Below are positions 1 through 8,799 of a stretch of 64,000 nucleotides of DNA, one piece after another (position 1 is the stretch's first letter; every line of letters begins with the position of its first letter). Under the pieces are notes generated by a model, which was not told where the DNA came from, made no database searches, and worked only from the letters and a program-made list of their open reading frames with translations. The stretch is from Rhodobacter sp. Har01 (GTDB lineage: Bacteria; Pseudomonadota; Alphaproteobacteria; Rhodobacterales; Rhodobacteraceae). Made by a program: the position numbers and the translations under genes. The stretch lies in NCBI RefSeq assembly GCF_020564565.1, contig NZ_JAJCTD010000008.1, forward strand, positions 33,861 through 97,860, in the 5' to 3' direction.

Positions 1-222
1 TTCGTGAACTTCTTCGGCAAGCGTGATGGCTTGGTGCATGTTAGCCAGATCGCCAACAAGCGCCTCCAGCACCCGAACGAGGCGCTGAAGGAAGGCCAGG
101 AGGTCAAGGTGAAACTGCTGGGCTTTGACGAACGCGGCAAGGTCCGCCTGGGCATGAAGATGGTTGACCAGGAGACCGGCGAAGAGCTGGTCGAGAAGAA
201 AGAAGAAAACGCCGAGGGCTGA
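1..222 (+). CDS. pnp: Polynucleotide phosphorylase, C-terminal end (partial)
   Basis: The window opens inside this gene; only the last 73 codons are present. They encode the final part of an S1 RNA-binding domain ([10 protein letters not shown], then the [19 protein letters not shown] strand pair) followed by the DQETGEEL segment and a short acidic tail, which is the usual end of alphaproteobacterial Pnp. Pnp is a cytoplasmic 3'-5' phosphorolytic exoribonuclease and part of RNA decay assemblies. A strong hairpin terminator follows 28 bases after the stop. Another S1 protein such as RpsA is possible from so short a piece, but the tail sequence favours Pnp. Confidence 0.88.
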   Translation, partial: FVNFFGKRDGLVHVSQIANKRLQHPNEALKEGQEVKVKLLGFDERGKVRLGMKMVDQETGEELVEKKEENAEG

Positions 223-249
223 TCGCCCGACGTGCTTTCGTGAATGATC

Positions 250-275
250 AGGCCCCGGAGCGTTCTCCGGGGCCT
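250..275 (+). terminator. Hairpin terminator of pnp
   Basis: An 11-bp perfect stem (AGGCCCCGGAG at 250-260 and CTCCGGGGCCT at 265-275) closes on a four-base CGTT loop 28 bases after the pnp stop. The trailing sequence GTTCCATTTCC is only moderately T-rich. Confidence 0.75.
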
Positions 276-805
276 GTTCCATTTCCGCATCCGCCTGCCG
301 CCGCGGACGGGCTGGCCGATTTCAGACCGGCCCGGCCCCGTGTCACACCATGCGCCGGTCGAAGCGCCGCCTGTCCCAGGCTTTGGCGAAGGTCAGGCCG
401 ATGTCGTCACTTCGGGCAATCCACCGGCGCGCCGACGCAAGGCGCAATGTCGCGCTGCCAAGTGCGGTGATCCTGACGCGATCGACCGAAACGCCAAAGA
501 GCTTGGCGTTTCGTTTGGCAAGCGCGCCCGCCAGCCGCGCCGAACACCGAGGTGCGGACCGGAGGAAAATCGCAGGCGATGCCGTCGATGCCGACGGACA
601 TGGGCTTCCCTTTGGCGTTTGTCGGCGCCCGGCTTGGCCGGTCTTGTCGCCGGGGTCTGTGCCGGTCTTACCTCCATCCGGCAGATTGCCGGTTCCCTCG
701 CCGGAATGTGCCGAATCCCGACGCCGATCCGTCGGAACTGCGCTTGCGGGGCGGGGTCCGGCACGTCATGTTTGATCAAATTTCCGCCAGAGCCTTGAGG
801 GTCCC
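276..805. other. Gene-poor stretch between pnp and aldehyde dehydrogenase
   Basis: This 530-base stretch has open frames in several phases, but none begins with a convincing ribosome-binding site and none gives a protein resembling a known family. The translations are rich in arginine, proline and cysteine, as expected for chance frames in GC-rich DNA. The only structure I see is a hairpin at 490-510 (AACGCCAA, five-base loop, TTGGCGTT, then TCGTTTGG), which could be a second terminator on the plus strand or an unknown site. The promoter of the downstream aldehyde dehydrogenase presumably lies at the right end. Confidence 0.5.
490..510 (+). terminator. Possible intrinsic terminator hairpin
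   Basis: An 8-bp perfect inverted repeat (490-497 and 503-510) with a five-base AGAGC loop, whose right arm ends in GTTTCGTTT. It looks like a rho-independent terminator reading rightward, although no gene is seen just upstream. It could be a remnant of a lost gene. Confidence 0.35.
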
Positions 806-2275
806 ATGCTCACGAAACGCGAGTTCTACATCAACGGCGCTTGGGTCGCCCCGGCCAAGGCGCGCGACTGGCCGGTCATCAACCCCTCGACAGAGGAACC
901 CTGCGCGGTGATCAGCTTGGGCGACCAGGCCGACACCGATGCCGCCGTTGCCGCCGCAAAGGCTGCCTTTGGGCCTTGGGCCGCCACCCCGCCGGCCGAA
1001 CGCGCCCGGCTGGTGGCCCGCATCCTGGACCAGTATGACGCCCGCCTGCAGGAATTCGCCGAAGCCATCAGCATGGAGATGGGTGCGCCCATCGACTTTG
1101 CCCTGTCCGACCAGGCACCCTGCCTGCCCTGGCACACCCGCAACTTCCTAAAGGCGTTCGAGACCCTGGAATGGGTCCGTCCGCTGGACCCCTCGGTTAC
1201 GCGTGACAAGCCGCAGCCGGCCGTGGCGCTGGAACCGATCGGCGTGGTCGGGCTGATCACGCCGTGGAACTGGCCGGTCAACCAGATCGCCCTCAAGGCC
1301 ATTCCGGCGATGCTGGCCGGCTGCACCTGCGTGCTGAAACCCTCCGAGGAATCCCCCCTCAACGCGATGCTCTTCGCCGAGTTCTGCCATGATGCCGGCA
1401 TCCCTGCGGGCGTCTTCAACCTGGTCAACGGCGACGGCCCCGGCGTCGGCTCGCAGCTTTCCAGCCACCCCGATGTCGAGATGATCTCCTTCACCGGCTC
1501 CACCCGCGCCGGCCGGGCGATCTCGATCGCCGCCGCGCAGACCCTCAAGCGTGTCACGCTGGAACTGGGCGGCAAGGGTGCCAACCTCTTGTTCGCCGAT
1601 GCCGACGACAAGGCCGTCGAGCGCAGCGTCCGGCGGATGATGGAGAACACCGGCCAGTCCTGCAACGCGCCCTCGCGCCTGCTGGTCGAGCGTGGTGTTT
1701 ACGAACAAACGGTCACAAAGGCGTCCGAGGTGGCGAATTCCATCATGGTCGGCCCCGCGCATGAAGCCGGCCCGCACCTTGGCCCGGTGGTGAACAAGCG
1801 CCAGTGGGACCAGATTCAGGGCTACATCCAGAAGGGCATCGACGAAGGCGCCCGCCTTGTCTGCGGCGGCCCCGGCCTGCCCGAAGGCTTCAACCGCGGC
1901 TTCTACGTCAAGCCCACCATCTTTGCCGACGTCCGCCCCGGAATGACCATCGAGCGCGAGGAAATCTTCGGCCCGGTCCTCTCGATCATCCCCTTCGAGA
2001 CCGAAGCCGAAGCCGTGCACATCGCCAACGACACCCCCTATGGCCTGACGAACTATGTCCAGTCTGGCGACCCCGTGCGGTCGAACCGACTGGCCCGGCA
2101 GTTGCGCTCGGGCATGGTCGAGATGAACGGTCGCCCTCGCGGCGCCGGATCGTTCTTCGGCGGGGTCAAGCAGTCGGGCCGGGCGCGCGAAGGCGGCATC
2201 TGGGGGCTTGAGGAATTCCTCGAACCCAAGGGCATCTCGGGCTATGATTTCTCGGTCGGCGACGCGGCCGAATAG
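806..2275 (+). CDS. Aldehyde dehydrogenase family protein
   Basis: A 489-residue NAD(P)-dependent aldehyde dehydrogenase oxidising an aldehyde to the acid in the cytoplasm. The family signatures are intact: the TPWNWP segment, FTGSTRAG nucleotide-binding turn, general-base Glu253 in ELGGKG, nucleophile Cys286 in GQSCNAPSR, and EIFGPVL near the C-terminus. The Glu-to-Cys spacing of 33 fits the family. The ATG at 806 follows a GAGGG motif by five bases. It is followed after 73 bp by a TMADH-like flavoenzyme on the same strand, so it may oxidise an aldehyde released by that enzyme; that link is inference. The exact substrate cannot be read from sequence. Confidence 0.93.
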   Translation: MLTKREFYINGAWVAPAKARDWPVINPSTEEPCAVISLGDQADTDAAVAAAKAAFGPWAATPPAERARLVARILDQYDARLQEFAEAISMEMGAPIDFALSDQAPCLPWHTRNFLKAFETLEWVRPLDPSVTRDKPQPAVALEPIGVVGLITPWNWPVNQIALKAIPAMLAGCTCVLKPSEESPLNAMLFAEFCHDAGIPAGVFNLVNGDGPGVGSQLSSHPDVEMISFTGSTRAGRAISIAAAQTLKRVTLELGGKGANLLFADADDKAVERSVRRMMENTGQSCNAPSRLLVERGVYEQTVTKASEVANSIMVGPAHEAGPHLGPVVNKRQWDQIQGYIQKGIDEGARLVCGGPGLPEGFNRGFYVKPTIFADVRPGMTIEREEIFGPVLSIIPFETEAEAVHIANDTPYGLTNYVQSGDPVRSNRLARQLRSGMVEMNGRPRGAGSFFGGVKQSGRAREGGIWGLEEFLEPKGISGYDFSVGDAAE

Positions 2276-2348
2276 GGCGTTGCGGTCGTTCGGGAAAACT
2301 TGACACACCTGTCGATTCCGCCTTTCCTGTGGCGGATCGGAGACCCGC

Positions 2349-4328
2349 ATGACCGCACACCGCCACCTGACTTCGCCTCTTGCGCTGCGCGGCCATACCC
2401 TGCGAAACCGCATCGTCTTCGGCGCGCATACCAACAACATGTCCGACCAGGGCATTCCCGGCGCCCGGCAGGGGAAATACCTTCTGGAACGGGCCCTTGG
2501 CGGCGCCGCGATGGTGGTCTGCGAGCCGGTCCCGGCGCATCGCACCGGGGTTCTGACCCGCGGCAACCTGTTGCACCAGTCTGATGAAATCGTCCCGTAT
2601 TTCCAACGCATTACCGATGAGGTGAAGGCCGCCGGAAGCGTCATCATCCAGCAGATCTACCACATCGGCGCGCATGGCGATTCCGACCTGTCCTATGCCC
2701 CGCATTGGAGCCCCTCGGGCGGCCCCTCCTACCACGACAGCGACGGCAGCCACCGCATGACCGTCAATGAAATCCATGAGATACTTGACGCCCACGTGCA
2801 GGCCGCCCGCCGTGCCAAGGCCTGCGGCTTTGACGGAGTCGAGGTCTGGGCCGCCTATCATTCCCTGCTTGACCAGTTCTGGACCCCCTGGTCCAACACC
2901 CGCGACGACGCCTGGGGCGGCAGCCTTGAAAACCGCACCCGCTTTTCCCGCACCCTGATCGAAAGGGTCCGCAAGGCCTGCGGCGAAGACTTCGTCATCG
3001 GCCTGGCCATCAGCTGGTCAGAGGTCTTCCCCGAGGTCACCCTGTCAGCCGAAAACCTTTGCGAGATCATTGCCTTGCACGATGCCACCGGGCATATGGA
3101 CTATGTCACCGTGGGCGCCGGCAGCTACCTGGATTTCGAGCGGATCATCCCGCCCTTCACCCATGCCGAAAAGCTGACCACGCCGCTGACCACGCAATTG
3201 AAGGGAATTGTCAAGCACGCCCGGATCACCTCCGAGGCTGGCATTCGCACCCCGGACAACGCCGAAACGATCCTCTCCGCCGGCGAAGCCGACCTTGTTT
3301 CCATCGTCCGTGGCCAGATCGCCGACCCGCATCTGGCGCGCAAGGTGATGGAAGGCCGGCCGCAGGACATCCGCGGTTGCATCTCGTGCAACCAGATGTG
3401 CTGGGGCCGCCGAAGCCGGGACTACTGGATTTCCTGCCTGATCAACCCCTCGGCAGGCCGCGAGTTCGAATGGGGCGGCGACCGCTTCACCAAGGCAGCG
3501 ACACCCCGCAAGGTGCTGGTCGTCGGCGCCGGTCCGGCGGGGCTCGAGGCCGCAAGAGCCGCCGCAGAACGCGGCCATGCTGTCGAAATCGTCGAGGCGT
3601 TGCCGGTGATCGGCGGGCAGTTCCGGCTGGCGGGATTGCAGCCACGCCGGGCGCAGATCCTGGATTTGATGGACTGGTATGAACGACAGTTCACAAACCT
3701 GGGCGTGACGCTCCGCCTCAACACCTTTCTCGACGAGGACGAAATCGCCGCCCACCCCGCCGACACCGTGATTCTCGCCACCGGCTCCTTGCCTGACGAC
3801 GCCGGTTTCCAGCGCTGGTTGCCCGGTGAGCCCCGCCTTCCGGGTTTGGAGAACGGCCAGGTCCACAGCCCCGAGGCCATTCTGCGCCGCGAGGCCCGGC
3901 CAGGGCATGAGGTCATCCTTTATGACGAAGGCAGCAACTGGCGCGGCGTCGGCACCGCATGGTGGCTGGCCGAACAGGGCCACGCCGTCACCATCGTCAC
4001 GCCAGAAGCCTTTGTCGGAAAAGAGATTTCCCGTACCGCGGCCGACGGCGCCGCGCGCCGGGCGCTGGCGGCCAAGGGCGCGCACTTCGTCACCGAAAGC
4101 CTGATTTCCCGCTGGCACGGCAACGGCGCCACCGTCCGCAGCCTGCTGACGGGCGAGGAAACCCTGATCCCGGCCAGCGCGCTGGTGATGGCCACCACCA
4201 ACCGCAGTTTCGATCCGTTCCCGGAATCCTTTGCGGGCAAGGCCACCCACCGCATCGGCGACTGCGCCGCCCCCCGGCTGGCCGCCTATGCCTTCCACGA
4301 AGGCCGCAAGGTCGCGCTGGGCGTTTAG
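2349..4328 (+). CDS. Trimethylamine-dehydrogenase/dienoyl-CoA-reductase-like iron-sulfur flavoprotein
   Basis: A 659-residue three-part flavoenzyme. Residues 1-340 form an old-yellow-enzyme TIM barrel (FMN). A [4Fe-4S] cluster site follows with Cys344, Cys347, Cys351 and Cys363. From about residue 388 there is a Rossmann domain (GAGPAG at 393-398) for FAD or nucleotide. This is the architecture of trimethylamine dehydrogenase, 2,4-dienoyl-CoA reductase and bacterial N-demethylases of methylated amino acids. The barrel motif with LLDQFWTPWSN and DDAWGGS is, from memory, closer to the N-demethylase-like branch than to FadH. It lies downstream of an aldehyde dehydrogenase. The C-terminus overlaps the convergent neighbour by 4 bp. 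The substrate is unassigned. Confidence 0.85.
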   Translation: MTAHRHLTSPLALRGHTLRNRIVFGAHTNNMSDQGIPGARQGKYLLERALGGAAMVVCEPVPAHRTGVLTRGNLLHQSDEIVPYFQRITDEVKAAGSVIIQQIYHIGAHGDSDLSYAPHWSPSGGPSYHDSDGSHRMTVNEIHEILDAHVQAARRAKACGFDGVEVWAAYHSLLDQFWTPWSNTRDDAWGGSLENRTRFSRTLIERVRKACGEDFVIGLAISWSEVFPEVTLSAENLCEIIALHDATGHMDYVTVGAGSYLDFERIIPPFTHAEKLTTPLTTQLKGIVKHARITSEAGIRTPDNAETILSAGEADLVSIVRGQIADPHLARKVMEGRPQDIRGCISCNQMCWGRRSRDYWISCLINPSAGREFEWGGDRFTKAATPRKVLVVGAGPAGLEAARAAAERGHAVEIVEALPVIGGQFRLAGLQPRRAQILDLMDWYERQFTNLGVTLRLNTFLDEDEIAAHPADTVILATGSLPDDAGFQRWLPGEPRLPGLENGQVHSPEAILRREARPGHEVILYDEGSNWRGVGTAWWLAEQGHAVTIVTPEAFVGKEISRTAADGAARRALAAKGAHFVTESLISRWHGNGATVRSLLTGEETLIPASALVMATTNRSFDPFPESFAGKATHRIGDCAAPRLAAYAFHEGRKVALGV

Positions 4329-5365
4329 GCCAGCAGCGCTTCGACCCGCATCGCATCTGGCACCACGTCGCGGCCCTCCAGCACCAGATCGGCCATCACC
4401 TCGGCCACCTTTGGCGCTACCCCGAAGCCGATCTTGAACCCGCCATTGGCCACGAAATGCCCCGGCCGCCCTGGCCAGGCCCCCAGCACCGGCCCGCGGC
4501 TTTTCGCCCGCGGCCGCACCCCGGCCCAGCGTTCCTGCACCTCGGCCCCCGCCAGCACCGGCAGCATCGCCACCGCCCGCGCCAGCACGTCGTCAAGCTG
4601 GCCATCCGGCCCGTCCACCGTCCAGACGTTCTCGGCCGTGGACCCGACCGCCACCGTCCCGTCAGCATGCGGCACGGCGAACACCCCGGCCGCAAACACC
4701 TGCGGCATGTCGCGCGCGTCGAACCGCAGCTTCAGCGCCTGCCCCTTCACCCCGGCCCCCAGCTTGCGCCCAAAGGCCGCCGACAGCGCCTGCAGCCCCG
4801 CCAGGCCGGTGGCATGGACCACCGCGCCCTCCTCTGGCGCCTCGCCCAGAACGATCTCGGCCCCCGAGGCCCGCAATGCAGCCTCCAGTGCCGCCGCGGA
4901 CTGGCGGGGTGACAGACGGGCCGTCAGCGTGTCGTGGATCAGCCAGCCCGAGGGCGAGGCCGGCTCCCACTTTGCGCCGGTGGCCGGCACCACCCGCCAC
5001 TCGGCCAGGCCCTGCCACAACTCGGCCGCCGCAGGGATGCGCTCTTGCGCCAGCGCAACCGCTGCCTCGTCCGCCAGGGGCTGCAACCGGCCGGACCGCA
5101 GGTAACCGGGATCGACCCCGCCGGCTTGGGCCACCGTCGCCCACCAGCCTTCGGCCATGATCAGGCTTTCAAACTGGAACTGTTTCAAGGGGCTCCAGGC
5201 TTCGGGCGCATGCGGGGCCAGCGCCCCCACCAGCCCGCCGGAACAGCCGCCGCCGATCCGCGCCGTCTCGATCAGGCGCACCTTCACGCCACGCCGGACG
5301 CAGGCCCAGGCGATGGAGAGACCGAAGATGCCGCCGCCGCGCACCGTCACATCGACGCTTGCCAT
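4325..5365 (-). CDS. FAD-dependent amine oxidase (DAO family), candidate MnmC oxidase half
   Basis: A 346-residue D-amino-acid-oxidase-fold protein. The N-terminal dinucleotide site is GGGIFG (residues 10-15), with a downstream LIE acidic strand end. The ATG at 5365 follows AGGAGG at good spacing; a longer in-frame start upstream would run into the region of mnmD and is not favoured. The gene is transcribed away from mnmD, which starts about 40 bp away. In gamma-proteobacterial MnmC a methyltransferase domain and a DAO-type oxidase domain are fused and finish mnm5U in tRNA; the adjacency of both halves here suggests a split version. A glycine/amino-acid oxidase role is the alternative. Confidence 0.72.
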   Translation of the reverse strand: MASVDVTVRGGGIFGLSIAWACVRRGVKVRLIETARIGGGCSGGLVGALAPHAPEAWSPLKQFQFESLIMAEGWWATVAQAGGVDPGYLRSGRLQPLADEAAVALAQERIPAAAELWQGLAEWRVVPATGAKWEPASPSGWLIHDTLTARLSPRQSAAALEAALRASGAEIVLGEAPEEGAVVHATGLAGLQALSAAFGRKLGAGVKGQALKLRFDARDMPQVFAAGVFAVPHADGTVAVGSTAENVWTVDGPDGQLDDVLARAVAMLPVLAGAEVQERWAGVRPRAKSRGPVLGAWPGRPGHFVANGGFKIGFGVAPKVAEVMADLVLEGRDVVPDAMRVEALLA

Positions 5366-5408
5366 CCTGTACCTCCTGCCGCAATGAACGCGGCAGAGGA
5401 CTATGCCC

Positions 5409-6146
5409 ATGGACCCCGGACCGCAACCCGAACTGGACTGGAAGGACGGGCGCATTCCCGTCGCCCGGGCCTTCGACGACCCGTATTTCTCGCTGGCCGG
5501 GGGGCTTGAGGAGTGCCGTCATGTCTTCCTTGCCGGGAACGACCTGCCGCAGCGGCTGTGCGACGGATTCCACATCGCCGAACTGGGCTTCGGCACCGGG
5601 CTGAACCTGCTGACGCTGGCGTTGGAATGGGCAAGGACCGGGCGGCCGGGGTGCCTGCGCTTCACCAGCTTCGAGGCGTTTCCCATGGCCGCGGCCGACA
5701 TGGCCCGGGCGCTGGCGGCCTTCCCGGCGGCGGCCGCGATCGCCGCCCCCTTGCTGGCCGCCCGCGCGCAAGGGGCCACGGAAATCGCCCTGCCCGGGGT
5801 GGACCTGCGCCTGATCCTGGGCGATGCGCGCGAAACGCTTGGCCAATGGGACGGCGTGGCCGACGCCTGGTTCCTGGACGGGTTTTCGCCGGCGAAGAAC
5901 CCGCAGATGTGGGGCGAGGCGCTGATGGCCGAGGTTGCCCGCCACACCGCGCCGGGCGGCAGCTTTGCCACCTACACCGCTGCGGGTCACGTCCGGCGGG
6001 CGCTGGCAGCCACCGGATTTCAGGTGGAACGCGCGCCGGGCTTTGCCGGCAAGCGCCACATGACCAAGGGTCGCCTTGTTGGCGCCCCGGGGCAAGCGCC
6101 TGTTATTGCAGGACCATCCCTTCAGGCCAGCGCATCGAGTAGCTGA
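5409..6146 (+). CDS. mnmD: tRNA 5-methylaminomethyluridine methyltransferase MnmD
   Basis: A 245-residue SAM-dependent methyltransferase equal to the N-terminal domain of MnmC. It methylates the nm5 group of wobble uridine to mnm5. Visible signatures are the SAM loop ELGFGTGLN (residues 58-66) and the family-specific DGFSPAKNPQMW around residues 157-168. An ATG at 5403 is in frame, but the AGAGGA motif at 5395-5400 is only two bases from it and eight from the ATG at 5409, so the latter is chosen. The 3' end overlaps the convergent MuiA-like gene by 44 bp. The oxidase half of MnmC is encoded divergently next door. Confidence 0.88.
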   Translation: MDPGPQPELDWKDGRIPVARAFDDPYFSLAGGLEECRHVFLAGNDLPQRLCDGFHIAELGFGTGLNLLTLALEWARTGRPGCLRFTSFEAFPMAAADMARALAAFPAAAAIAAPLLAARAQGATEIALPGVDLRLILGDARETLGQWDGVADAWFLDGFSPAKNPQMWGEALMAEVARHTAPGGSFATYTAAGHVRRALAATGFQVERAPGFAGKRHMTKGRLVGAPGQAPVIAGPSLQASASSS

Positions 6147-7737
6147 GGCTGATCTCCTGCTTGGCGCCCGCCGGCAGGTCGAAGTCCCACGCCAGAATGC
6201 CGCGCTGGCCGTCGACGTTCTTTTCGGTGACCGCGGGCTTGGCGGTGTAGGTGATTTCCAGGTCTTCCTGTTCGGAATAGGGCACCTGGTCGATCACCCG
6301 CACCGGCCAGACCTCGGCCCCCAGATTCTCGACCTTGAGCACCGCCACCTCGCTGGCCTCGTTCGAGGTCGAGATAAAGCCGGACTGGCCCGACTCCCGC
6401 CGAGGCATGTCGCGGCTGACCTGGATCGCCTCCAGCGCGCCGAAGGCGATGCTGGTCTCGGCGCCCGGGGCCACCACGCCCAGCGAGGTGCCGCCGACCA
6501 GCACACCCTCGCGGAACAAGAGCACCTCGCCCGGCAGCAGCGGTTCGGTCGAGGTGTTGACGAATTCGGCCTGGACAAAGGCGGTGCGGTCCCAGCGGGG
6601 CACGGCAATGGCCATGACCTTGGGCTCGGCTTCGATCTTGTCCAGCGACAGGCGCAGGTCTTCCACGCCCGAGGCGACATCGACGGCGCGGGGGTAGTGG
6701 TAGACCACCGTGTCGCCCTCCATCCCGGCCGCGGCCACCACGGGCGCGGGCATCGCTTCGGCGACCGGAGCGGCAGCCATGGCGTCCTCGTATCCGCCCG
6801 ACTTGGCGCTGTCGTAGCCTTCGCTGTCTTGCCCCTCGGGCACGATCCGGCGCGGTTCGGGCCACAGCGTGCTGGGCGCGGCCTGCTCGGCGGGGCGCGA
6901 GGTGGACAGCGTCAGGTCGACGCCGGACCAGTCTTCGCCGGTGTATTGGGTGACCAGCACGCTGCGGTCGATGGTCAGCCGGGCGCCGCCTTCGCGGGCG
7001 AGATACAGGTCGTAGAACGGGCGCCAGCTGGCGCCTTCGATGTAGTGGGTGACGGTCAGCCTGGACTCGCCCGCCGCTGCGGCTTCGACGGCCACCGACA
7101 GCGCGGTGTAGTCGGCGTCACGGGCGGGCAGGGCGTCAAGGGCGGCCTGGGCCTGGGCCAGGTCTTCCTGCACCCGTGTCAGCGCCTGCTGGGCGGGCCA
7201 AAGATTCTTGCGGGCCAGCGCCGCGGCCTCGCGCGCGGCGCGGGTCTCGGTCTCGATCATGTCGGCCATCGCCTTCAGGCCTTCGGGCGTGGCGGTGTCA
7301 GGCAACGCGCCGGTGAACGAGGCAAGGAAGGTCGCCCGCGCATTGGCGGCATCGACCCGGGCCTGCACCGCCTCGACCGCCGCAAAGGCATCACGCTCGG
7401 CGGCCTCAAGGCGCTCGACCTCGGCCTTGGCGGCCTCTTGCTCGGGGGTCAGCGGGTCTTCGCGCGGCGGCAGGCGGTCGGCGCGCAACGAGAATGCACC
7501 GAACACCAGTCCCTGATCGCCCTGCAGGCGCAGCAGGCCCGGCTGGGTTGATGCCGGCAGGTCGGTGACCAGCAGATCATGCGGCCCGGCCGAGGGGGCG
7601 GTGAAGCTGACCTCGCGGGTGATCCTGGCGCCATCTGGGTAGACGGTGACGGCGGTGATCGTGCTGGTGGCCAGGATGGTATCGGCCCAGGCCGGCAGGG
7701 CGGTGGTGGCAAGCAGGGCGGCGAAAACGGCACGCAT
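6103..7737 (-). CDS. Mucoidy-inhibitor MuiA family protein (DUF4140/DUF4139)
   Basis: A 544-residue exported protein. Residues 1-18 form a signal peptide ending in PAWA. The DUF4140 region follows (ITAVTVYPDGARITREV), then an alanine/glutamate-rich coiled-coil segment at about 95-200, and a long beta-rich DUF4139 domain containing the SWRPFYDLYL stretch. The family takes its name from a gene whose overexpression suppresses mucoid capsule in some bacteria; its biochemical role is unknown. The C-terminus overlaps mnmD convergently. No strong ribosome-binding site is seen, but the start is fixed by the signal peptide. Confidence 0.85.
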   Translation of the reverse strand: MRAVFAALLATTALPAWADTILATSTITAVTVYPDGARITREVSFTAPSAGPHDLLVTDLPASTQPGLLRLQGDQGLVFGAFSLRADRLPPREDPLTPEQEAAKAEVERLEAAERDAFAAVEAVQARVDAANARATFLASFTGALPDTATPEGLKAMADMIETETRAAREAAALARKNLWPAQQALTRVQEDLAQAQAALDALPARDADYTALSVAVEAAAAGESRLTVTHYIEGASWRPFYDLYLAREGGARLTIDRSVLVTQYTGEDWSGVDLTLSTSRPAEQAAPSTLWPEPRRIVPEGQDSEGYDSAKSGGYEDAMAAAPVAEAMPAPVVAAAGMEGDTVVYHYPRAVDVASGVEDLRLSLDKIEAEPKVMAIAVPRWDRTAFVQAEFVNTSTEPLLPGEVLLFREGVLVGGTSLGVVAPGAETSIAFGALEAIQVSRDMPRRESGQSGFISTSNEASEVAVLKVENLGAEVWPVRVIDQVPYSEQEDLEITYTAKPAVTEKNVDGQRGILAWDFDLPAGAKQEISLSYSMRWPEGMVLQ

Positions 7738-7855
7738 GGCAGGGGCCTTTGCTGCAAGAAGGGGCGCTGACCGGAAGGTTAGGCCCAGGGCGGGCGCAGC
7801 GGCAAGGGCGGAATACCGGAACCAAGGATGCCGCGGGGGCCTGCGTCCAAGGGGA

Positions 7856-8680
7856 TTACAGCATCTCGAAGCGGGCCGGATCGGGGCCGCAGCGGGTGCC
7901 CTCGTCGAGGGTGGCGATGTCCGCCATCTCTTCGGGCGTCAGCGCGAAATCGAAGATGTCCAGGTTCTCGGCCAACCCGGCTTCGCGCGTCGAGCGTGGA
8001 ATGACCGAGGCACCGATCTGGACGTGCCAGCGCAGAATCACCTGGGCGGGCGTCTTGCCGCTGCGTTGCGCGGCCTTGGCGATTGCCGGGGCGTCAAAGC
8101 TCTTGCCCTGGCCCAGCGGTGTCCAGCTTTGGGTGACGATGCCCAACTGGTCATGCAGGGCGCGCAGTTCGGCCTGTTGCAAGCGCGGGTTCACCTCGAT
8201 CTGGTTCAGGACCGGCACCACGCCGGTCTCGCCGATCAGCCGTTCCAGATGCGGGGCGTTGAAGTTCGACACCCCGATCGAGCGGCAGCGCCCATCTTCG
8301 CGCAGACGGATCAGGGCGCGCCAGGTGTCGATGTAAAGCCCGCGCGCCGGGCAGGGCCAGTGAATCAGCAGCAGATCAACGTAATCCAGCCCCAGGCGGG
8401 CCAATCCGGCCTCGGCGGCACGCAGGGTGGTGTCGTGGCCCTGGGCGTCGTTCCAGATCTTGGTGGTGACGAAAATCTGGTCGCGCGGCACCTCGGAACA
8501 GCGCACGCCCTGGCCCTGGCCTTCCTCGTTGCCATAGACCGCGGCGCCGTCGATCAGCCGATAGCCAAGCCGCAATCCGGTGGCAACCGTCTGCGCCGTG
8601 ATCACGGCGGGCACCTGCCACAGGCCCAGGCCGATCTGCGGGATGCTGTGGCCGTCATTCAGGCGCAGGCGGGCGGTCAT
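7856..8680 (-). CDS. Aldo/keto reductase
   Basis: A 274-residue NADPH-dependent aldo/keto reductase of the 2,5-diketogluconate-reductase type. The catalytic tetrad is complete: Asp44 and Tyr49 in DGAAVYGNE, Lys74 in VTTKIW, His107 in LLIHWP. The C-terminal phosphate-binding IPRSTR motif is present. The ATG at 8680 begins MTARLRLNDG, which matches the usual N-terminus; the longer open frame upstream would run into the asd gene. It is downstream of asd, separated from it by a clear terminator, so it probably has its own promoter. The physiological carbonyl substrate is unknown. Confidence 0.92.
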   Translation of the reverse strand: MTARLRLNDGHSIPQIGLGLWQVPAVITAQTVATGLRLGYRLIDGAAVYGNEEGQGQGVRCSEVPRDQIFVTTKIWNDAQGHDTTLRAAEAGLARLGLDYVDLLLIHWPCPARGLYIDTWRALIRLREDGRCRSIGVSNFNAPHLERLIGETGVVPVLNQIEVNPRLQQAELRALHDQLGIVTQSWTPLGQGKSFDAPAIAKAAQRSGKTPAQVILRWHVQIGASVIPRSTREAGLAENLDIFDFALTPEEMADIATLDEGTRCGPDPARFEML

Positions 8681-8743
8681 CGGGTCTACCTTCGGTTCTT
8701 TCGCGCTGCGCAGAAAACCCCCCCGCGCGCGGAGGCGCAAGGC

Positions 8744-8775
8744 AAAACTGCCCGCCGCGTTTCCGGGGCGGGCAG
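8744..8775 (-). terminator. Rho-independent terminator of asd
   Basis: Reading leftward, a 9-bp stem (CTGCCCGCC at 8767-8775 and GGCGGGCAG at 8748-8756) is followed directly by TTTT (8744-8747). It lies 25 bases after the asd stop. Confidence 0.88.
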
Positions 8776-8799
8776 CGCAGAACGGAAGATGTTGAAAGA

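Noticed and set aside
1148..2647. Long minus-strand open frame opposite the aldehyde dehydrogenase
   Set aside because: It is antisense to a gene with a full catalytic set; the translation is low-complexity and matches no family.
6076..7551. Plus-strand open frame of about 490 codons opposite the MuiA-like gene
   Set aside because: Gly/Arg/His-rich shadow frame typical of GC-rich DNA; the minus-strand protein has a signal peptide and family motifs.
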